Of a stretch of DNA of 64,000 bases, positions 36,886 through 50,754 are shown in pieces. Numbering within the stretch: the first letter of the stretch is position 1; each line of letters begins with the position of its first letter. Where the stretch lies: assembly GCA_024305405.1 (NCBI GenBank), contig JAKNDB010000068.1, forward strand, positions 496,001 through 560,000, in the 5' to 3' direction. The position numbers were made by a program, and so were the translations under genes. The stretch is from Dirofilaria immitis. Its lineage: Eukaryota; Nematoda; Chromadorea; Rhabditida; Onchocercidae. The notes beneath the pieces were generated by a model that was not told where the DNA came from, made no database searches, and saw only the letters and a list, made by a program, of their open reading frames with translations.

Positions 36886-37862
36886 ATTTGTTCATTAATT
36901 TTTTGTTTGCTTAATTTATAATCTTTTAAATACGAAAGAGACAAATTAAAAAAAAAAACAATCTTTTCTATTTTTGAAAGAATTACTTTTTGATGAGTGA
37001 ACTTTGTTTTCTAAAGTTTTCTTTTTTTTTATTGACTCTCGAATATTTTTTTTTTTTGAAATGAAACATTTCTTACTGTCGAATTGATGAGGTTCTTTTT
37101 GTTATTTAAAAAAAAAGAATTAATCAAATAAATTGAATGTTTATGCCATCTGTTTAAAAATAATTAGCTATAATATAAGAAAGATTATTTCTAAAAATTA
37201 ATCCTATCCTAATATTTTTTTAGGTCACCTGAATTCTCTTTTTTTTAATTTTAAAAATTAATAACCCTTTTATTATTCTAAAGAAAAAAACGAGAATTAT
37301 GAATCAGTAGTTGTTTTTTTTCTTTTTAAGCCAAATTGAACATATTGCAATGTGTTTCTTAAAATTCATAAATGTATTAAGTATATCTCGAGAATTTTTC
37401 TATTTTTGGAGAAATATTCGAGAAGAAATAAATGAATGTTGTTGATTTTGTATTCTTTTCCAGCATGTCAATATTTGCACTTTGTTAACATATTTTCTCG
37501 AGAATAATGCTTAATCGAATAGTATAAGAAAGTATAATTGGAAAATTATTATTAAATTATTATTTAGTAATTAATTTTTAATTTTAATTTATTTTTATAT
37601 CCTTTTGAATATTTCAAAATAAATTTTTTTTTACTTACAAGTTTCTTTCTTCGATAGCAAATTTTAATCAAAAATTTAATTTTAAAAATAATAAATTATA
37701 ATAAATGTTTTGTAATCAATTAATTATAATATGAATTAGCGTAAGGAGAATTAATTTTCTTTCTATTTAATTAAGTAATTAATTAAATACGAATGTTTCC
37801 TTTCTTTTCAGCTAAGTAATTTCTTCCTTTTAAACGAATCTTTTTTATCATTTGCTTGGAAT

Positions 37863-38100
37863 TAGTAAATATATTCATCTTTAAGAATCTCGAAATAACA
37901 TTTCATCATTAGAGTTCTAATCGGGATTTTCGAATATAGGTCTCTAAATATATTCATCTTTAAGAATCTCGAATTATCATTTCATCATTAGAATTCTAAT
38001 CAGGATTTTCGAATATAGGTCTCTAAATATATTCATCTTTAAGAATTTCGAAATAACATTTCATCATTAAAATTCTAATCGAGATTTTTGAATATAGGTC
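37863..38100. repeat. 79-bp tandem repeat, three copies
   Basis: Copies contain 'aatatattcatctttaagaa', 'aacatttcatcattagaat' and 'gattttcgaatataggtc'. Confidence 0.9.
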
Positions 38101-38324
38101 AAGTTTAAATGTTTAATATGATAAAATAATATTATACAACATTGATTTCTGTTAGAATCTGAAGATGAAACAAAAAAAAGCCTAAGGATTTTAATTTCTG
38201 ATATTATCTTTGAAGTTTTACTTTGAAAATGTAAAAGATTCTAGCCTATATAGATGCTAAGCTACGAATAAGATTTTTAACTTATCAAATGAAGAATTAA
38301 AATTAATGATAACTTTATATACTA

Positions 38325-38400
38325 TACTATACTATACTTATCTATATCAATATCTATATCAATATCTATATCATAATATCTATATCATAACTTTACAGCA
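38325..38400. repeat. 'tactatac' and 'tatctatatcaa' short repeats
   Basis: Two adjoining simple repeats. Confidence 0.8.
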
Positions 38401-38679
38401 CCTTACTATATTTCAATGCTTCATACAATAGAAGTTACAGTGTGTTGTATTAATGTTTTATTTTGCATTTTTTTTTTTCATACTATACTATTTTGCCTTA
38501 ACAAAATGCCATATAGTTGATGAAAAAATGATGATTCATTGTTTTTCTTTTATTTACATAAAATGATGATTGATGAAATTGATAATGAAAATCCATTCTT
38601 CTTTTTGTTTTTCCCAAAAAAAAAAAGAAAAAATGAATTAACAATTTAAAAGAGTTTAATTAAAAAATAATGCCAATAA

Positions 38680-38820
38680 TCCTCACGTATTATCACATTT
38701 AACACGTTAACAAATCATTTAAAATGGCTAATACAAAGAAAAATATTGTTAATTCTCACGTATTATTAAATTTAACACGTTAACAAACATCTGAAATGGC
38801 TAATATAAAGGAGAATGTTG
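38680..38820. repeat. About 73-bp direct repeat, two copies
   Basis: Both contain 'aatttaacacgttaacaaa'-like sequence and 'gaaatggctaatataaag'. Confidence 0.85.
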
Positions 38821-39039
38821 CCAGTTAAAGTTGCGTTTTTTCTAACAAACTATCTTCAACTAATATAATATATTTAAATTTTATGAGGAGACTCAAAATA
38901 TTCATTTCTCTATTTATCCCTTTCCTTTTTAATGATCCCTTAATAAAATACGACATTGTTATTTCTATTTTAAAGATGCAGACAAATTATTGATCATTTC
39001 TGTAAAAATGCATTCATTGTCTGTCAGGATTAAAATATA

Positions 39040-39130
39040 AATACATACACATGCATACACATACATATACACACACACACACACACATACACGCACACAC
39101 ACACAACATACATATACACAGACATACATG
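39040..39130. repeat. (CA)n-rich microsatellite
   Basis: CA and CATA dinucleotide/tetranucleotide repeats. The minus-strand Cys/Val frame over it is spurious. Confidence 0.9.
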
Positions 39131-39311
39131 AATGAAAAAATTTTCAGACAAATTAAATTAATAATAGTCAGTTGAATAAGCATTTTTAATGCGAATTGCA
39201 TTTCTAAATTTGCGACAGTTTGCGAAGAAACATTCTAAATTAGACAAATTTAGAAGTAATTGATAGAAATTTGATAAATATAAAAATTGTGATTGATTGC
39301 GAGCCTTAAGG

Positions 39312-39972
39312 CTATAATGAACAATATGGCATATGAGAAATCAATGAATCATTTATTTCTGGCCTAAGATAGTTAATGTTCATTTTTAGCTTTCTTTCTT
39401 TCTTGCTATTTGTTGTTGAAGCTTTTGCAATCTTTGATGGTAATTTTATGAATGATTCAGACGATTCTGAAAACTTATCTGTTTCTCGATTCGCAACTTT
39501 CCAACATAATTTTTTTGTTACTTATTATTTATTACAAGCATATTTCATCATTCTTCTATGATTTTTCAATATTTTATCCAATTTTTTTCTGATTCTATTA
39601 ATCTAAAAATTTGAAACATCGTAACAGATAAATGTGTCATCAAGAATCTACAGAATATTATATTTCATATCTATTTTTGTAAATTAATCGATACATATAT
39701 TAGGATGGAAGATAAATTTTTATGCGATTCAGAAACGTGAAACTTCGCCAATAAATTAGGCCATTTTCGTTAAGAAACGGATTGGACCTAATGAAGGCAA
39801 CAGACAGAATCAATAATATTATAGCTAATTGAATAGCAAAGAAAAGAAAAGTGCACATCCCGAAAATGTATATCATATCATCATCAACATCCCAAACTAT
39901 ATTAATGAAGCATGAAGCATGCATGAGAAAGTAATCTCGAAATTTGATAAATTTATTTTTTTTCTTTTTCAA
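39312..39972 (-). CDS. Possible two-exon membrane-protein fragment, unrecognised
   Basis: Two coding-like islands lie on the minus strand. 39700-39972 is open and includes a hydrophobic span FAIQLAIILLILSVAFI followed by RSNPFLNENGLIYW. 39312-39520 is open and reads ETDKFSESSESFIKLPSK, KKERKLKMNINYLRPEIND, ending at TAG. The composition looks more protein-like than the surrounding AT-rich DNA. Clear splice sites joining them were not found, and part of the second island is also open on the plus strand as a peptide with a signal-like N-terminus (39379-39558). No family is recognised. Confidence 0.22.
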
Positions 39973-40854
39973 TTTCTTTTTTCTTGAAAATTTTCATCAC
40001 TAATTAGTGGAATTCCATAACATTGAATCATTTTATTGTATGGGTGTTCAGGTGATACTTCAATTCAGAAGGACTAGAAAATTATCCTATTTCATTATAT
40101 CAAAGTACAATAAATATTACTCTTGACATTGTTAGTCTTGCAATCTAAATGTTAAATTTGAGTATCTCTTCTAATTAGATTCAGTATTTGAAATATACAA
40201 TGATATCGTAGTTAATAAACTGATTTGCTAATTTAGAAGGTTAGTTTTTGAAAGATGAACAGATGAAAAAATATTGTGCAATTAATTGATTGATTTCTAT
40301 TTCTAAATAATCAATCTTTCTTTATATTTTACATCATTGTATTAGAAGACAAGAGAAGAATTCTGAAACTTTTGTTATTACAATTCTTCTTCTTTTTTTT
40401 TTATTGAAGTTCTCGAGCAATTAATTCTAACCATAAATAATTCAAAATTTTCGATTCTTAATTAAAATTTCACTCTAATTAAGAATCATACTTTCAGAAG
40501 TGATATTTTGGTATTTCGAAACTTGCATGTAAGCAAACAAATAATACTAAAATAATAACAAGAAACAACCAATCATCGATCAATTATTTGTTATCAAATA
40601 AATTAGTGTGATATGATAATAACAATGTGGAGCATTTGGATACTTAGTAAGTTACTAATTTTAGCTATGCCAAAAATTATTATCATCCATATCAATCAAT
40701 CATTTTAAATTCACTTGGCTTTTTAGTTCTCACGAAAAAAAAAGAAGCCCAGCTTGTTCGATGATATTAAATTTTACATAACAACTTCTTTTAGTATGTA
40801 AATTAAAGTTTCAGGAAATGTCATCCAACGTTTTACACCTCTACATCATAGCTA

Positions 40855-41215
40855 ATTATCGTTAGCCAATTTATTTATATCTTGTATCACTTAATTACTA
40901 TTAGCTTACTATTTAACCGTCCACGCATTATTTACGTCATTCATTTAAGTATTGTTAGCAGCAATCTATGGACGTGTACACGTAATCTAATTACTAGCTT
41001 ATCACCCATGTATCATCTATTTAATCACTATTTGGCCGCCTATACGTTACGAAATTACTATTAGCTACTCATTCGTCATCTAAATATGTTACTTCCAATT
41101 TACGTTTGCATATTTATTTAAGTATACTATTAATTATCGCCCACGCACCATCTAATTACTGTTTAGCGGCCACGCATTATCTAATTAGCATTTGGCTGGC
41201 CACGATTTATAAACA
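40855..41215. repeat. Degenerate repeat around 'cacgcattatctaattacta'
   Basis: About eight diverged units of 35-50 bp with 'gcc(a/t)cgcattatctaatta' and 'ctatt(a/t)gc' motifs. Confidence 0.7.
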
Positions 41216-41960
41216 TATTAGATATAACATGAGTAGGAAATGGATATAAAAATAAAATATTTGAAAATTTTTCAAAATAGATTAAAAGAGGGAGAATGAT
41301 TAATTGATTGATTGATTAATTGATTGATTAATGCTATATTCTTAACAATAAATGCCTTGCAGTTTTTATCATATTTGATTGATTAAATTTGTAATTTTTA
41401 AATTTTAATTAAAAATTAAAACATTATCGCAATAAGCAATTAATCCAATCTCGAGAAATCGTAAAATAAATAAATATTTAGTTGGTATTTAGTTGTGTAA
41501 AGTATTGTTTGATCACCGGTTGCAGCTATATATTTCGGGAATTTATCATTCTTGAAATTGCTTTCGACAGCGGGCAGATTGAGAGTGTTTTCTTTTCTCT
41601 CTTTTGAACTCGTTTTTCTTTTTTTTTTTTTTTTTTTAGCAAACATTTGTTTAAGAAAAAGAGGAAGAAAGTGAATAAAGCAAAATATTGGTTTCTTTGA
41701 TAAAACAGTTCCTTTGTAGTAGTAATGTTTGTTTATTTGAGCGCAAATAGATTTGATGTTTTTTTATAAAATATTATTAGTAATGATGATATTATTCTGT
41801 TCTATTCTCTTCTAATTAAATATATTTTATTCTATTCTTTTCTAATTAAATACGTATATTTTAGTCTATTCTATTGAATTATTTTGATAAGTTCAAAAAA
41901 TCATCATTTTATTTGTTATATAATTGCATAAATGCTTTGCTAATATTTCTCTCATTAGGT

Positions 41961-44900
41961 ATGCGACGATGGTTTGCCAAATTTGGTTCAACTTCGGTTG
42001 CTAGCACATCAAGTGTTACACCATCCATTCCAGCTTCTCTCGAATCATCATCCATCGAGCAACAGACGAATTCACCCATTCCTTCACCACCAACACCGTT
42101 CATCATTTCAAAATCAGATATTCATTGGAATGTTGATTTTGCGTCTGATCCATGCTCATGGGAGAGCTGCTTTGATACACATTGGGAAGCAGCCGAAAAT
42201 TTATTGGAAAATGACGACGAAGTTAATTATGAAAAAGTTATTATTTAAAATATACTTTTTCACTTCGCGAATTTTGATTACAAATAGTTATAACTTAAAA
42301 TTAATGATTTAAATTATTACAAATATAATTTATAATTTATATTGAAACATTTTAATAATTATTATTATTACTGTTATTATTGTTATTATCGTTGTTATTA
42401 TTGTTATTATTATCACTATTATTATTGTTGTTATTGTTATTATTATTACTGTTATTATTATTATTATTATTTTTCTTAATTATATGCTTAAAATCTTTTT
42501 CAAATAGCATTTATTGCTCATTTCTTTCCTTTTTAATAATTTTATTTATTATTCACCTTTTATAAATATTATAAAAATTGATTAAATTTATGTATAATTT
42601 TTATAGGTATTAGCTATATTTCGACATTTAAGTTGTACAGTACAATTGTTAATGATGGAAGCAAATGCTCAACCAGAATCTGCTATTGGTCCTATATTAG
42701 ATCGTCATTTTACTCATCAAATTATGGAACGAGTAGTTGATTGGGCAATTGCTGCTCCACATTTTCTAACACCAACATGTCAGGTATGCTAATTTATCAT
42801 ATATATTACTGATTTGAATAAAAAGAAAATAGAATGTTTAACATTAAACTATTAGAATTATATTATTGATTTTATACTAATAAACTAGCAAGAGTACCAT
42901 TGTTGCATATATTTATCTGTTTGATTTTATTATAATATTAGCATTGAATGATGTGACATCGATGTTTTATTTGACATAAAACTAAAATTTTTTTTTCAAA
43001 CAATCTTTTTCTGTATCATATAGATCAAACATTGGAACATTCATTTTGCTAAAATTTATCATTGCAATTGTAAGTTATCAAATTAAAATTAATAAATTTT
43101 ATAGTTTCAAAATTTAATGATTCTAATGTACATTTCTAGAAATTTTGTGCATATCAAACAAATCAGGAGTCAATTAAATGAAACATTTTTTTTTGTTACT
43201 GTAAACAAATTACAGTATTGTGATTATTTATCTTAATGAAGTATTAATGCTGATAGTTTAAATTCTTCAGGTTAATCTGATTCATCTTTATGAAATCGTT
43301 GTTGGAGAAAGTCATACTCAGAATCATTGCTTACTCGTACATAAACCGATATTGCTTCCATTACTGAAATTATTGGATTGGTGTAAAAGAGTGCAGAGAA
43401 ACGAAATTTTACTCCATCTAATACGGACAGACATTTCGTTTTACTTTTAAATCAGGTTAATATTTGAATAGATGGCAAATGATTTTGTTAAATGCATTTT
43501 CATGATTATAAGTGAGCTATGCTATAGTAAGATGTTCAAATCTTATTTATAAGAAAAAATAGCATCTTCAAAAACAGTATAATGAACAAGTATATAGTAT
43601 ATCTGCTGTTAATATTGTAGATTTACTATATGTATATTATTTTATGAATATGACTTGATACATTATTAATACACATTTTTGAAATATTTAACACCGTTAC
43701 TATTTCAGAAGGCAAACTGAAAGAATAGTGGAAACAAACTGAGTTATCTCTTAAAAATACGATTTTCATTTTTCATTTGAAAACCATTTAGATATTTCAG
43801 ATTTGCACAAAATTGGCAGAAGATGCGACATTATTGCATTTCTTTTTCGATTTTGACGATGATTGCGATGAGCAATTTCTGGTGTTCAACCTGTTAATTC
43901 CATATCTTTATGATTCCGGTGAGGTTGGACAGTTAGCGCGTGATTCTTTACTTCTGATACTTTCTGTTTCACGACGGTTGAAACACATCGGTGCATTTAT
44001 TGCTATAAAGGTTTCTGGAAATTTTTAATTTATTCTTAACTTCTCTTAAAATGAATATAGATAAATTAAATCAAATCGGATGGCGCAATTGCAAAAATGT
44101 CAATTACTAGATGGAATAAAGGGAACTTCTTGCAAAAGGTTCATGAAAAACATGACTTGACCTTATGTTCATCTTAAAATAAGCTTTGATACTCTCTCAT
44201 TTTGTTTTTAAACTTGAATTCGAATATCAGATAGCTCTTCAATTTCTGGAAGTTTTTTTCAAATTTTCAGATTTACTGAATCTAACATATTTTTGATTTC
44301 TTTGAAATCTGTCCTAATTTTTTCAACTTTTATAAGGAAAAATTTTCAAACGTTTCCTTTCGTCTGTTTTTTCTGTTTCGACGCTTTGGTCGAATTAAAA
44401 TTTATGTAGAGTTTTTCATTTCAGTCAAACTTCTGTCCGGTGGTTGCAACGGGTCTTTCGGGTTGCTTTTCCCAATTATCACGTTCAGTTGGTTCGATGT
44501 TATATGTAAGCGATGATTGGCATAAGATAAATATCGATGACATCGATTCGTATTCTAGCTTATTGGATTTTCATTCATCATTAATTTTCTGTAACGCTGT
44601 TATACAGGTGATATTAAAGAAAATGTATTCTAAAATTGCAATTATTTTCTTCACTGATAAAATAAATCCTTCTTAGAAAAAAGATCAGAGTTATGAATTT
44701 TCATAATGAATCAAGATGAGAACCATTATTATCTTTTGAACAGTATATTTTTAGGTTGCTCACAGTTATGTCGTATCACAGGTTATTAATTATGTTTATC
44801 ACGGGTTTTTACTTCCTGTTGTTCTACCTTCATTACTGCAGGTATTACATATACATAAAATGAACTGTTAGAAATGAGAGTCATTATCATCTCTTGAACA

Positions 44901-47900
44901 GTATATTTCTAGATGTTCTATCTGTCTTAAATTTAGAACTTAAGTTAATTTTGAAAGCATTTTGATTCTTAACATTAACTTCACTTTTTTTTATTTCAGT
45001 TAACAGAGTAGTTTCAAAAATTGATCATTCAGTAATAATTTTTTTTCAGGGTGGGCAGGATGAGCTTATCTCATCAACAGCCTATTATCATCTTTGTTTG
45101 GACAGTGTCACTGAAACTGCCCTTATACAAGCTATAGTAAAATTACTTCTTATTGAAAGCTGTGAAGATAACAAAAAGGTACTTGACGTTATCATCGAAA
45201 GGATATCTGCAGGAAATCGGGTTTTTTTATTTTTATTTTCATCAAATTACCATTCTTGCGTAACAAAAATTCTTATTTTATTTACCTTATTATTTTGGTT
45301 TATCCTCATCAATTAATGGCAAATTTTTTTTCGCAAAGCTATTCACAATTATTAATAAATAATTTTCTTTGCTATCTTTATTACGAAATTCTTTATCGAA
45401 GATCTGCTTTATGATGATGCTTATATTGTTTTTGGAAGATTAAAATGTTTAAATGGTTTATTTTACAGCTTAGCCAAGTCACTTTATCATTGGTGAGAAC
45501 GCTGATTGATTTACGTTGCGAAGATATCATGTTCGATCTTATTTTCAAGTAAATTATTTTTCTGTAATTATTTTCTGATATGCTTCATTCAGCTTTTATT
45601 TAAGAAACACTCTTAATTGTGATTTGCTTTATTATGAACTCTTTAAACGGAATCAGTTTTTTTAGATATCTTCTGCCTTGCACGTTTTTACAACCTAACC
45701 AAGCGTTTCATTTAAAGAATCAAAAATATGTAAGGACGGCTGCTCAAACTTTATTAACATTTATTCCTGAATGTACATATAAATCTTCAGTAGTAAGTTT
45801 TTAAATCTTCTCTTTCAGATATGTTCGGAATTTTTTGATTATACCAAACTCCTTTTCTTTTTGTTTTTCCTTAAATTTTTCGTATTATTCACTAACATTT
45901 GTTTCAAATATGTTTAAGTTGTGCTCTCAAGAATCTCTTCATGTTTATCTTGCCGAATGTCGAAATTACGTGCAACAAACAACAGATGCCTGTTGTGAAA
46001 AATGGGTTTGGAATTACGATGGTCGCAATCCTTCGTTTGTTATGTCGAAATTAAGTTCTGATGATGAAAGCTCCACTAATTATAATGGAGTGAGTAATTT
46101 ATTCTTTATATACTCAAACTTTTTTCATTTTCAATAAAACTGTAATTTTAGATACCGTTACGTGGTTTTGTGAACTCGATTGAGATTATTGATTTTTCAA
46201 ACCAATTTTATTTAAAGATATTTGTTTCATCAAAAAATGTGTTTGTCTTTCCCTTTAGGTATTATATATTTATCCAGAAATGATTTTTACATGATGTTAT
46301 CTTTTTACCAACAAATTTTGAGTTTGTCGATTTGGTTACATAATCTATTTTTCGATTAGATAGTAGAAACATTTTTTTTAGTCTTATTGCTGTAACATCA
46401 TATAAAAGGTTCTGTTCATTCCTTTTATCTGTTAGTTAATCTATTTAGACATTTGTGCGACATTCTTCGGTACGTTCATCAATGGCTTCAGCACGAAATG
46501 GTTTGAATCGGTACTTTGTGAGCCGAAATGCTCACATTACTGCTGAAAGTTTACGACAGCATACTCCACTTCCAGAACTAGGAGAAAAAGAATCGTCATC
46601 AAGAAGCAGTTTTCCATATGATATTGCAGATTCTTCACCAGTTCCAGATAATGAAGACGATGAATTGATTATACCACCGTTAACGTTAGTTCCATTAAAA
46701 TCTTACGTTATGCTGTCGCTATGTGAAGTATTGACAGATATATGCTGATTTTTATTTTTTTATGAACTATTCATCCATCACTTGTTGTAAATCACCAATT
46801 CGTCAGTTTTTTTTTTTTTGTAATGATTTCTTGACTAGCTGAATTTCTATTTATTTAGACCCAGATCGCTTATGATGATGACTTCGTCGAGTGATTATTT
46901 TCAATTCGCATACGGAGAATTGTCAGAAACTGATACCGAAGCGATCAATCCCAACGCAATTGGGATGAGTAAAGTACAATCACAAACAGTTTCAGACAAA
47001 GGAAGTTTGGCAAACACAAATGCAAATTGTGATACTGATGTTGAAATGGCACGCTCGTTCGTTTTGAGAGGTTGGGGACAAATCGAGGTGCTGTTTAATT
47101 AGAAATTTTTATAGGAATTCATTCTAAGCTTCTGATGCATCTTTGAGTCAGCTGATGGCGTGATTGTGATTTAATGTGATACAGTCTTACTATTCAGTAG
47201 GCATATTATTTCTTGAAGAGTTAAGTAGATTTGCAGTCTTTTTCTAGACTTCTTTTTACTCTCAAAAAATTTCTCAATAGAGTCTTTTTAGGAAGACAAG
47301 AAGCCCATTCATTTATATCTTAGAATTTCCAAAATGTTTATAAAGTTACTTGTGCATTCAGGATACGGAAACTTTTATGGCATTGATGGATAGAGTGCCA
47401 GCAACGAAAGTAAAGCATTCTCTGGAAGAAAATTTGGCTTTAATTGATTCACGAATTCAATATCTTGATGAACTAAAAGCTGAAATTAAGTCGTCAGAAT
47501 TAGAAAATGATGAGTTTGAAAATGATACAAATAACAATGACGATGAGTATCATGCGCCATTAGGACAACCAATCGAGTGTTTTGAAAATCGAGGTAGTTT
47601 CAAAATTAATTCATTATTATGAGCTTGTTTTGGATTAACCGAAAGTTTGAATTAAAGCGTTTCTGGTTTAAATCTAACATATTTTATGTCTCAAAATAAC
47701 ATCAGAACGTCAATATTTATTTGGGATTTTGCGGAATTCACGTGTTTCTTATTTGTTATTCGTATTTTGCTTATATATAAACTCTTTCTCTATTTTTATA
47801 TATAAAAAATATAATTGATGTCAAATTATATAATCTCTAATTTCTTTTGTTAGCAATATCAATTATCGTCTATCAAATTATATTATTTTTAATTTCTTTT

Positions 47901-49900
47901 GTTAGAACTATCAATTATCATTTACTTAAGATTGCTGTAGTTTGGAATATTTATAATATTTTTCATATTAGTTGTTATCCTATCTAAAATACTGGAAAAA
48001 AATTCTTCGTATCCGAAATATTAGTGATTTGCTGGACAACGGAATCATGATGAAAAAGTGTTATTTTATGTAAGACAGGATAATTTTTTTTTGTTTTTCA
48101 TAAATTATATTTTTTTGAAATTGTTGATTTTTATAAAGGTGTTGGACCTTTCCTGGAATCTATATTACGTTCCTTCGAGAATATGCTGGATAATTCATTA
48201 TATGTAACATTGCAAACAACATCGGTATTGGCGGCACTTGCATCATATCCACAACCGCTTATTGCTCATTATCTATTTGATGAATGCATGCTTCTGCAAC
48301 CTAGTGTGAAAAATTTATTTAAGGTAGGTGAGAATATTTCCTCGAAGTTTAATTTTATTACAACATTTATCAATACTTTTACTTTATTTATTTTTTTCGA
48401 AGATTTTGGATTCGCTAAAGATGCGGATTGATGCATATGCATCGTCACTTGATGGTTTCGATGTTTTGCTGGAACGAGGAATCAAATTTCTGCGATCAAG
48501 AGCTGAGCGATATGAGAAAGTAAGTTTTCTTTCAATTGATTATTTTTTTGGAAAGATTTATAAATTTTATTTTTTTAAAAGTTTTTATATTAAAGGCTGT
48601 AGAAAGTAATCGACAACATACGCTGCATTTACGATCTTCCGGTGATTCGTTTTCACGAAATGATAACAAAGAAGGAGCGAATTCGTCAAAAGGTTTATTG
48701 AATCGGTAAATTTAAATTATCCTATCATTACTCTCGATCATCAACATTATTGCCGTAAACTTTTTTGATAGGTGGATATTGCGGTGTTTGTAATAATTAT
48801 ACTTATCTTTTCGGATGAAAATGAATTATGTGAAAAATGGTGTACAACTTCCGTTTCATTTGTATTGAGATTCACAGGAATGTTATATTATTTTTCAAGT
48901 GATTTGATCGTGATAGGTTGCTAGAACGAAGAGGAGAGAAAGATTTTGAGGTGTCTTCAGCGAATTACAAACATTTTGAAGAAGCTGGAGTCTAAAACTT
49001 TTTTAGATTCAGACCTTTTAGCAGTAAACGTCTCTATCCTATAAACGGTTCCACCCATCCACATGAATTTCGTATTTATACACACAAAGCAATGGAAAGT
49101 CGTGATGTAACACTAGACCATGCTCGAGCAAAGCAATTTGTTTTTGCGGCTATCATATTATCACAATTTTGTCAGGTAACTTTTTTCATTGAATGTGATG
49201 CACGACGTTTTTCATTGGTTAGAATTTGAATTATTTGTAGATATATTTAATATGTTCTCATTTTCTTGATATTGGTGTGACGATAGTCTTAAATTGTTCA
49301 TGAGAGAAGCTGTAATATTTAATGAATAATAATGAATGTGACGTTTATCCGTCACATTCACCACTACTGATAGAAAGATAAAGTTTTCTGTGTTTTGAAA
49401 GAGCTAGAAATCGGTAGAGAAGATCATTGATAAAAAGATAAACTTTGCTGCATTTTCGAAGGGTTAGAAATGGGTAGGGAATATTTATAAGTTATTTTTA
49501 TTCAAGAAATAAAAAGTTTCTATGCTTTTTTCGGGATTTCGTGAATCTTTTTCTCTGCAATAACTTTTTTATATATTTTTTGACTCAGCTATTTTTTTCA
49601 TTGTCGTTGCAGGATAAAAGTTTTGTGTTCAGGACTTGTAAAATTTTTCGCATTTCGCATCCTGTAGTTGTTAAATTTTAAGAAATTTAACGATGAGGGC
49701 TTATTTAACACAATAGTAATTGCTGGAGAAAGTGAAAGTGAAGTGCATAAGTTAAACTTTAATTTGAAATTTCGAAATTGAAATTAAAATTTTCCTAACA
49801 TATTTCTGAAATTTTCTTCTTACAGGAATTGGCTGCTACGGTATTACAACATTCCATCGTTGTTCCGCGGCCAAAAGGTTGTTTGAATAAAATGTGGTAG
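41961..49900 (+). CDS. FHIP1: FTS and Hook-interacting protein (FHIP1/FAM160A type)
   Basis: An 18-exon gene, 1006 aa if one missing base is allowed. Exons: 41961-42236, 42607-42783, 43271-43455, 43801-44010, 44425-44607, 44755-44841, 45050-45220, 45469-45548, 45666-45792, 45919-46089, 46449-46684, 46859-47087, 47362-47593, 48139-48323, 48403-48519, 48596-48705, 49007-49175, 49826-49900. Family landmarks are the start MRRWFAKFG, FLVFNLLIPYLYDSGEVGQ then LARDSLLLILS, SNFCPVVATGLSGCFSQLSR, LIFCNAVIQVAHSYV, GFLLPVVLPSLLQ, and towards the C-terminus ALASYPQPLIAHYLFDE, with FVFAAIILSQFCQELAA at the end. FHIP joins FTS and Hook to link early endosomes to dynein. Residues about 20-60 and 380-480 are Ser/Pro/acidic linkers. 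The frame break lies within 43386-43430. The start codon lies 2 nt after an acceptor-like TTAG. Confidence 0.93.
42355..42480. repeat. TTA/TTG microsatellite in FHIP1 intron 1
   Basis: Interrupted ATT/GTT triplets. The poly-Leu open frame here is a microsatellite translation. Confidence 0.9.
44716..44912 (+). repeat. Duplicated 3' splice site around FHIP1 exon 6
   Basis: The last 39 nt of intron 5 (44716-44754, ending CAGTATATTTTTAG) recur at 44874-44912 inside intron 6 (CAGTATATTTCTAG), offset 158 bp. The second copy is a decoy acceptor; use would give ATG TTC TAT CTG TCT TAA. Confidence 0.88.
49333..49360. repeat. Hairpin in FHIP1 intron 17
   Basis: Perfect 11-bp arms TGAATGTGACG and CGTCACATTCA with a 6-nt loop. 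Confidence 0.85.
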
Positions 49901-50685
49901 TTTGAAAGGAAAGCATATGTCGCATTCATGCATAGCTAGCCTTTAACGGCTAAATTTGAAATCTGATAAGATTTTGTGAAATATTCAACTGTGCCGGCAA
50001 AAGATTATCTAGGCGGGAGGTCAATGGAATGCTGTTAAGGACAACGAATTGTGTGCTGACTTTCCCGCTTCTTTTATTGATTATATGTGAAATGTTCTTT
50101 GCATAGTTGCCTCGTGTCATAATTTATTAATTTATGCTTGGAATTTTTCTTCTCTTCCAATGCAGCAATATTCTCTGGGAAAAAGATCAATTTCAAATAT
50201 CTTGAAAGAAAGAGAAAAGATCGATTACATAAAGATTGAAAAGTTCTTGAATATCGATTGTGACGTAATCGTTGTAATTTGAAACCGTGAATATTTCAAG
50301 TGCAACTTATTTATTTGCCTCTTTAATTTAACTGTTAAATTTTATATTGATAGTAGTAGCAAATTTTAGAATGAATTATCAAAATATTTGTGCCAATATT
50401 TCAAAATATTCAAAAATTGAACTGTGATATCAATACAATTCTAATAAAATATCTATGAGCTTTTTCAACAAATGCATATATAATAAATAAATTATATTGT
50501 TATAGTATTATTCTATAAATTAAACGATGCATGGGTTTTTCTTCTGCTTTATTTTTGAAATTGTAAATATTGTTTATTAAATAATTGTAATTGATCAGTG
50601 CCTATTTTATTTACTTCAACTTTTTTTTTTTGAAATCATTTATGCTAAATATGTGAATAATAAAATTCTCAGGTACTGCATATTT
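49901..50685. other. FHIP1 3' flank
   Basis: The 3' UTR probably extends into this region, which is less AT-rich to about 50280. AATAAA-type signals occur near 50481-50488 but cannot be assigned. Confidence 0.4.
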
Positions 50686-50688
50686 GCA

Positions 50689-50689
<1 letters not shown>

Positions 50690-50751
<62 letters not shown>
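50690..50751. repeat. (TG)n microsatellite
   Basis: About 30 uninterrupted TG units. The minus-strand poly Thr-His frame across it is spurious. Confidence 0.95.

Positions 50752-50754
<3 letters not shown>

Noticed and set aside
39376..39561. Plus-strand 61-codon frame with a signal-peptide-like start
   Set aside because: The C-terminal half is low complexity and the opposite strand over the same bases reads more like protein; not supported enough for a separate gene.
42380..42565. Poly-leucine frame
   Set aside because: A TTA/TTG microsatellite inside FHIP1 intron 1.
48917..48993. Possible extra FHIP1 exon after an AG near 48917
   Set aside because: Exons 16 and 17 join in phase without it and no in-frame donor was found.
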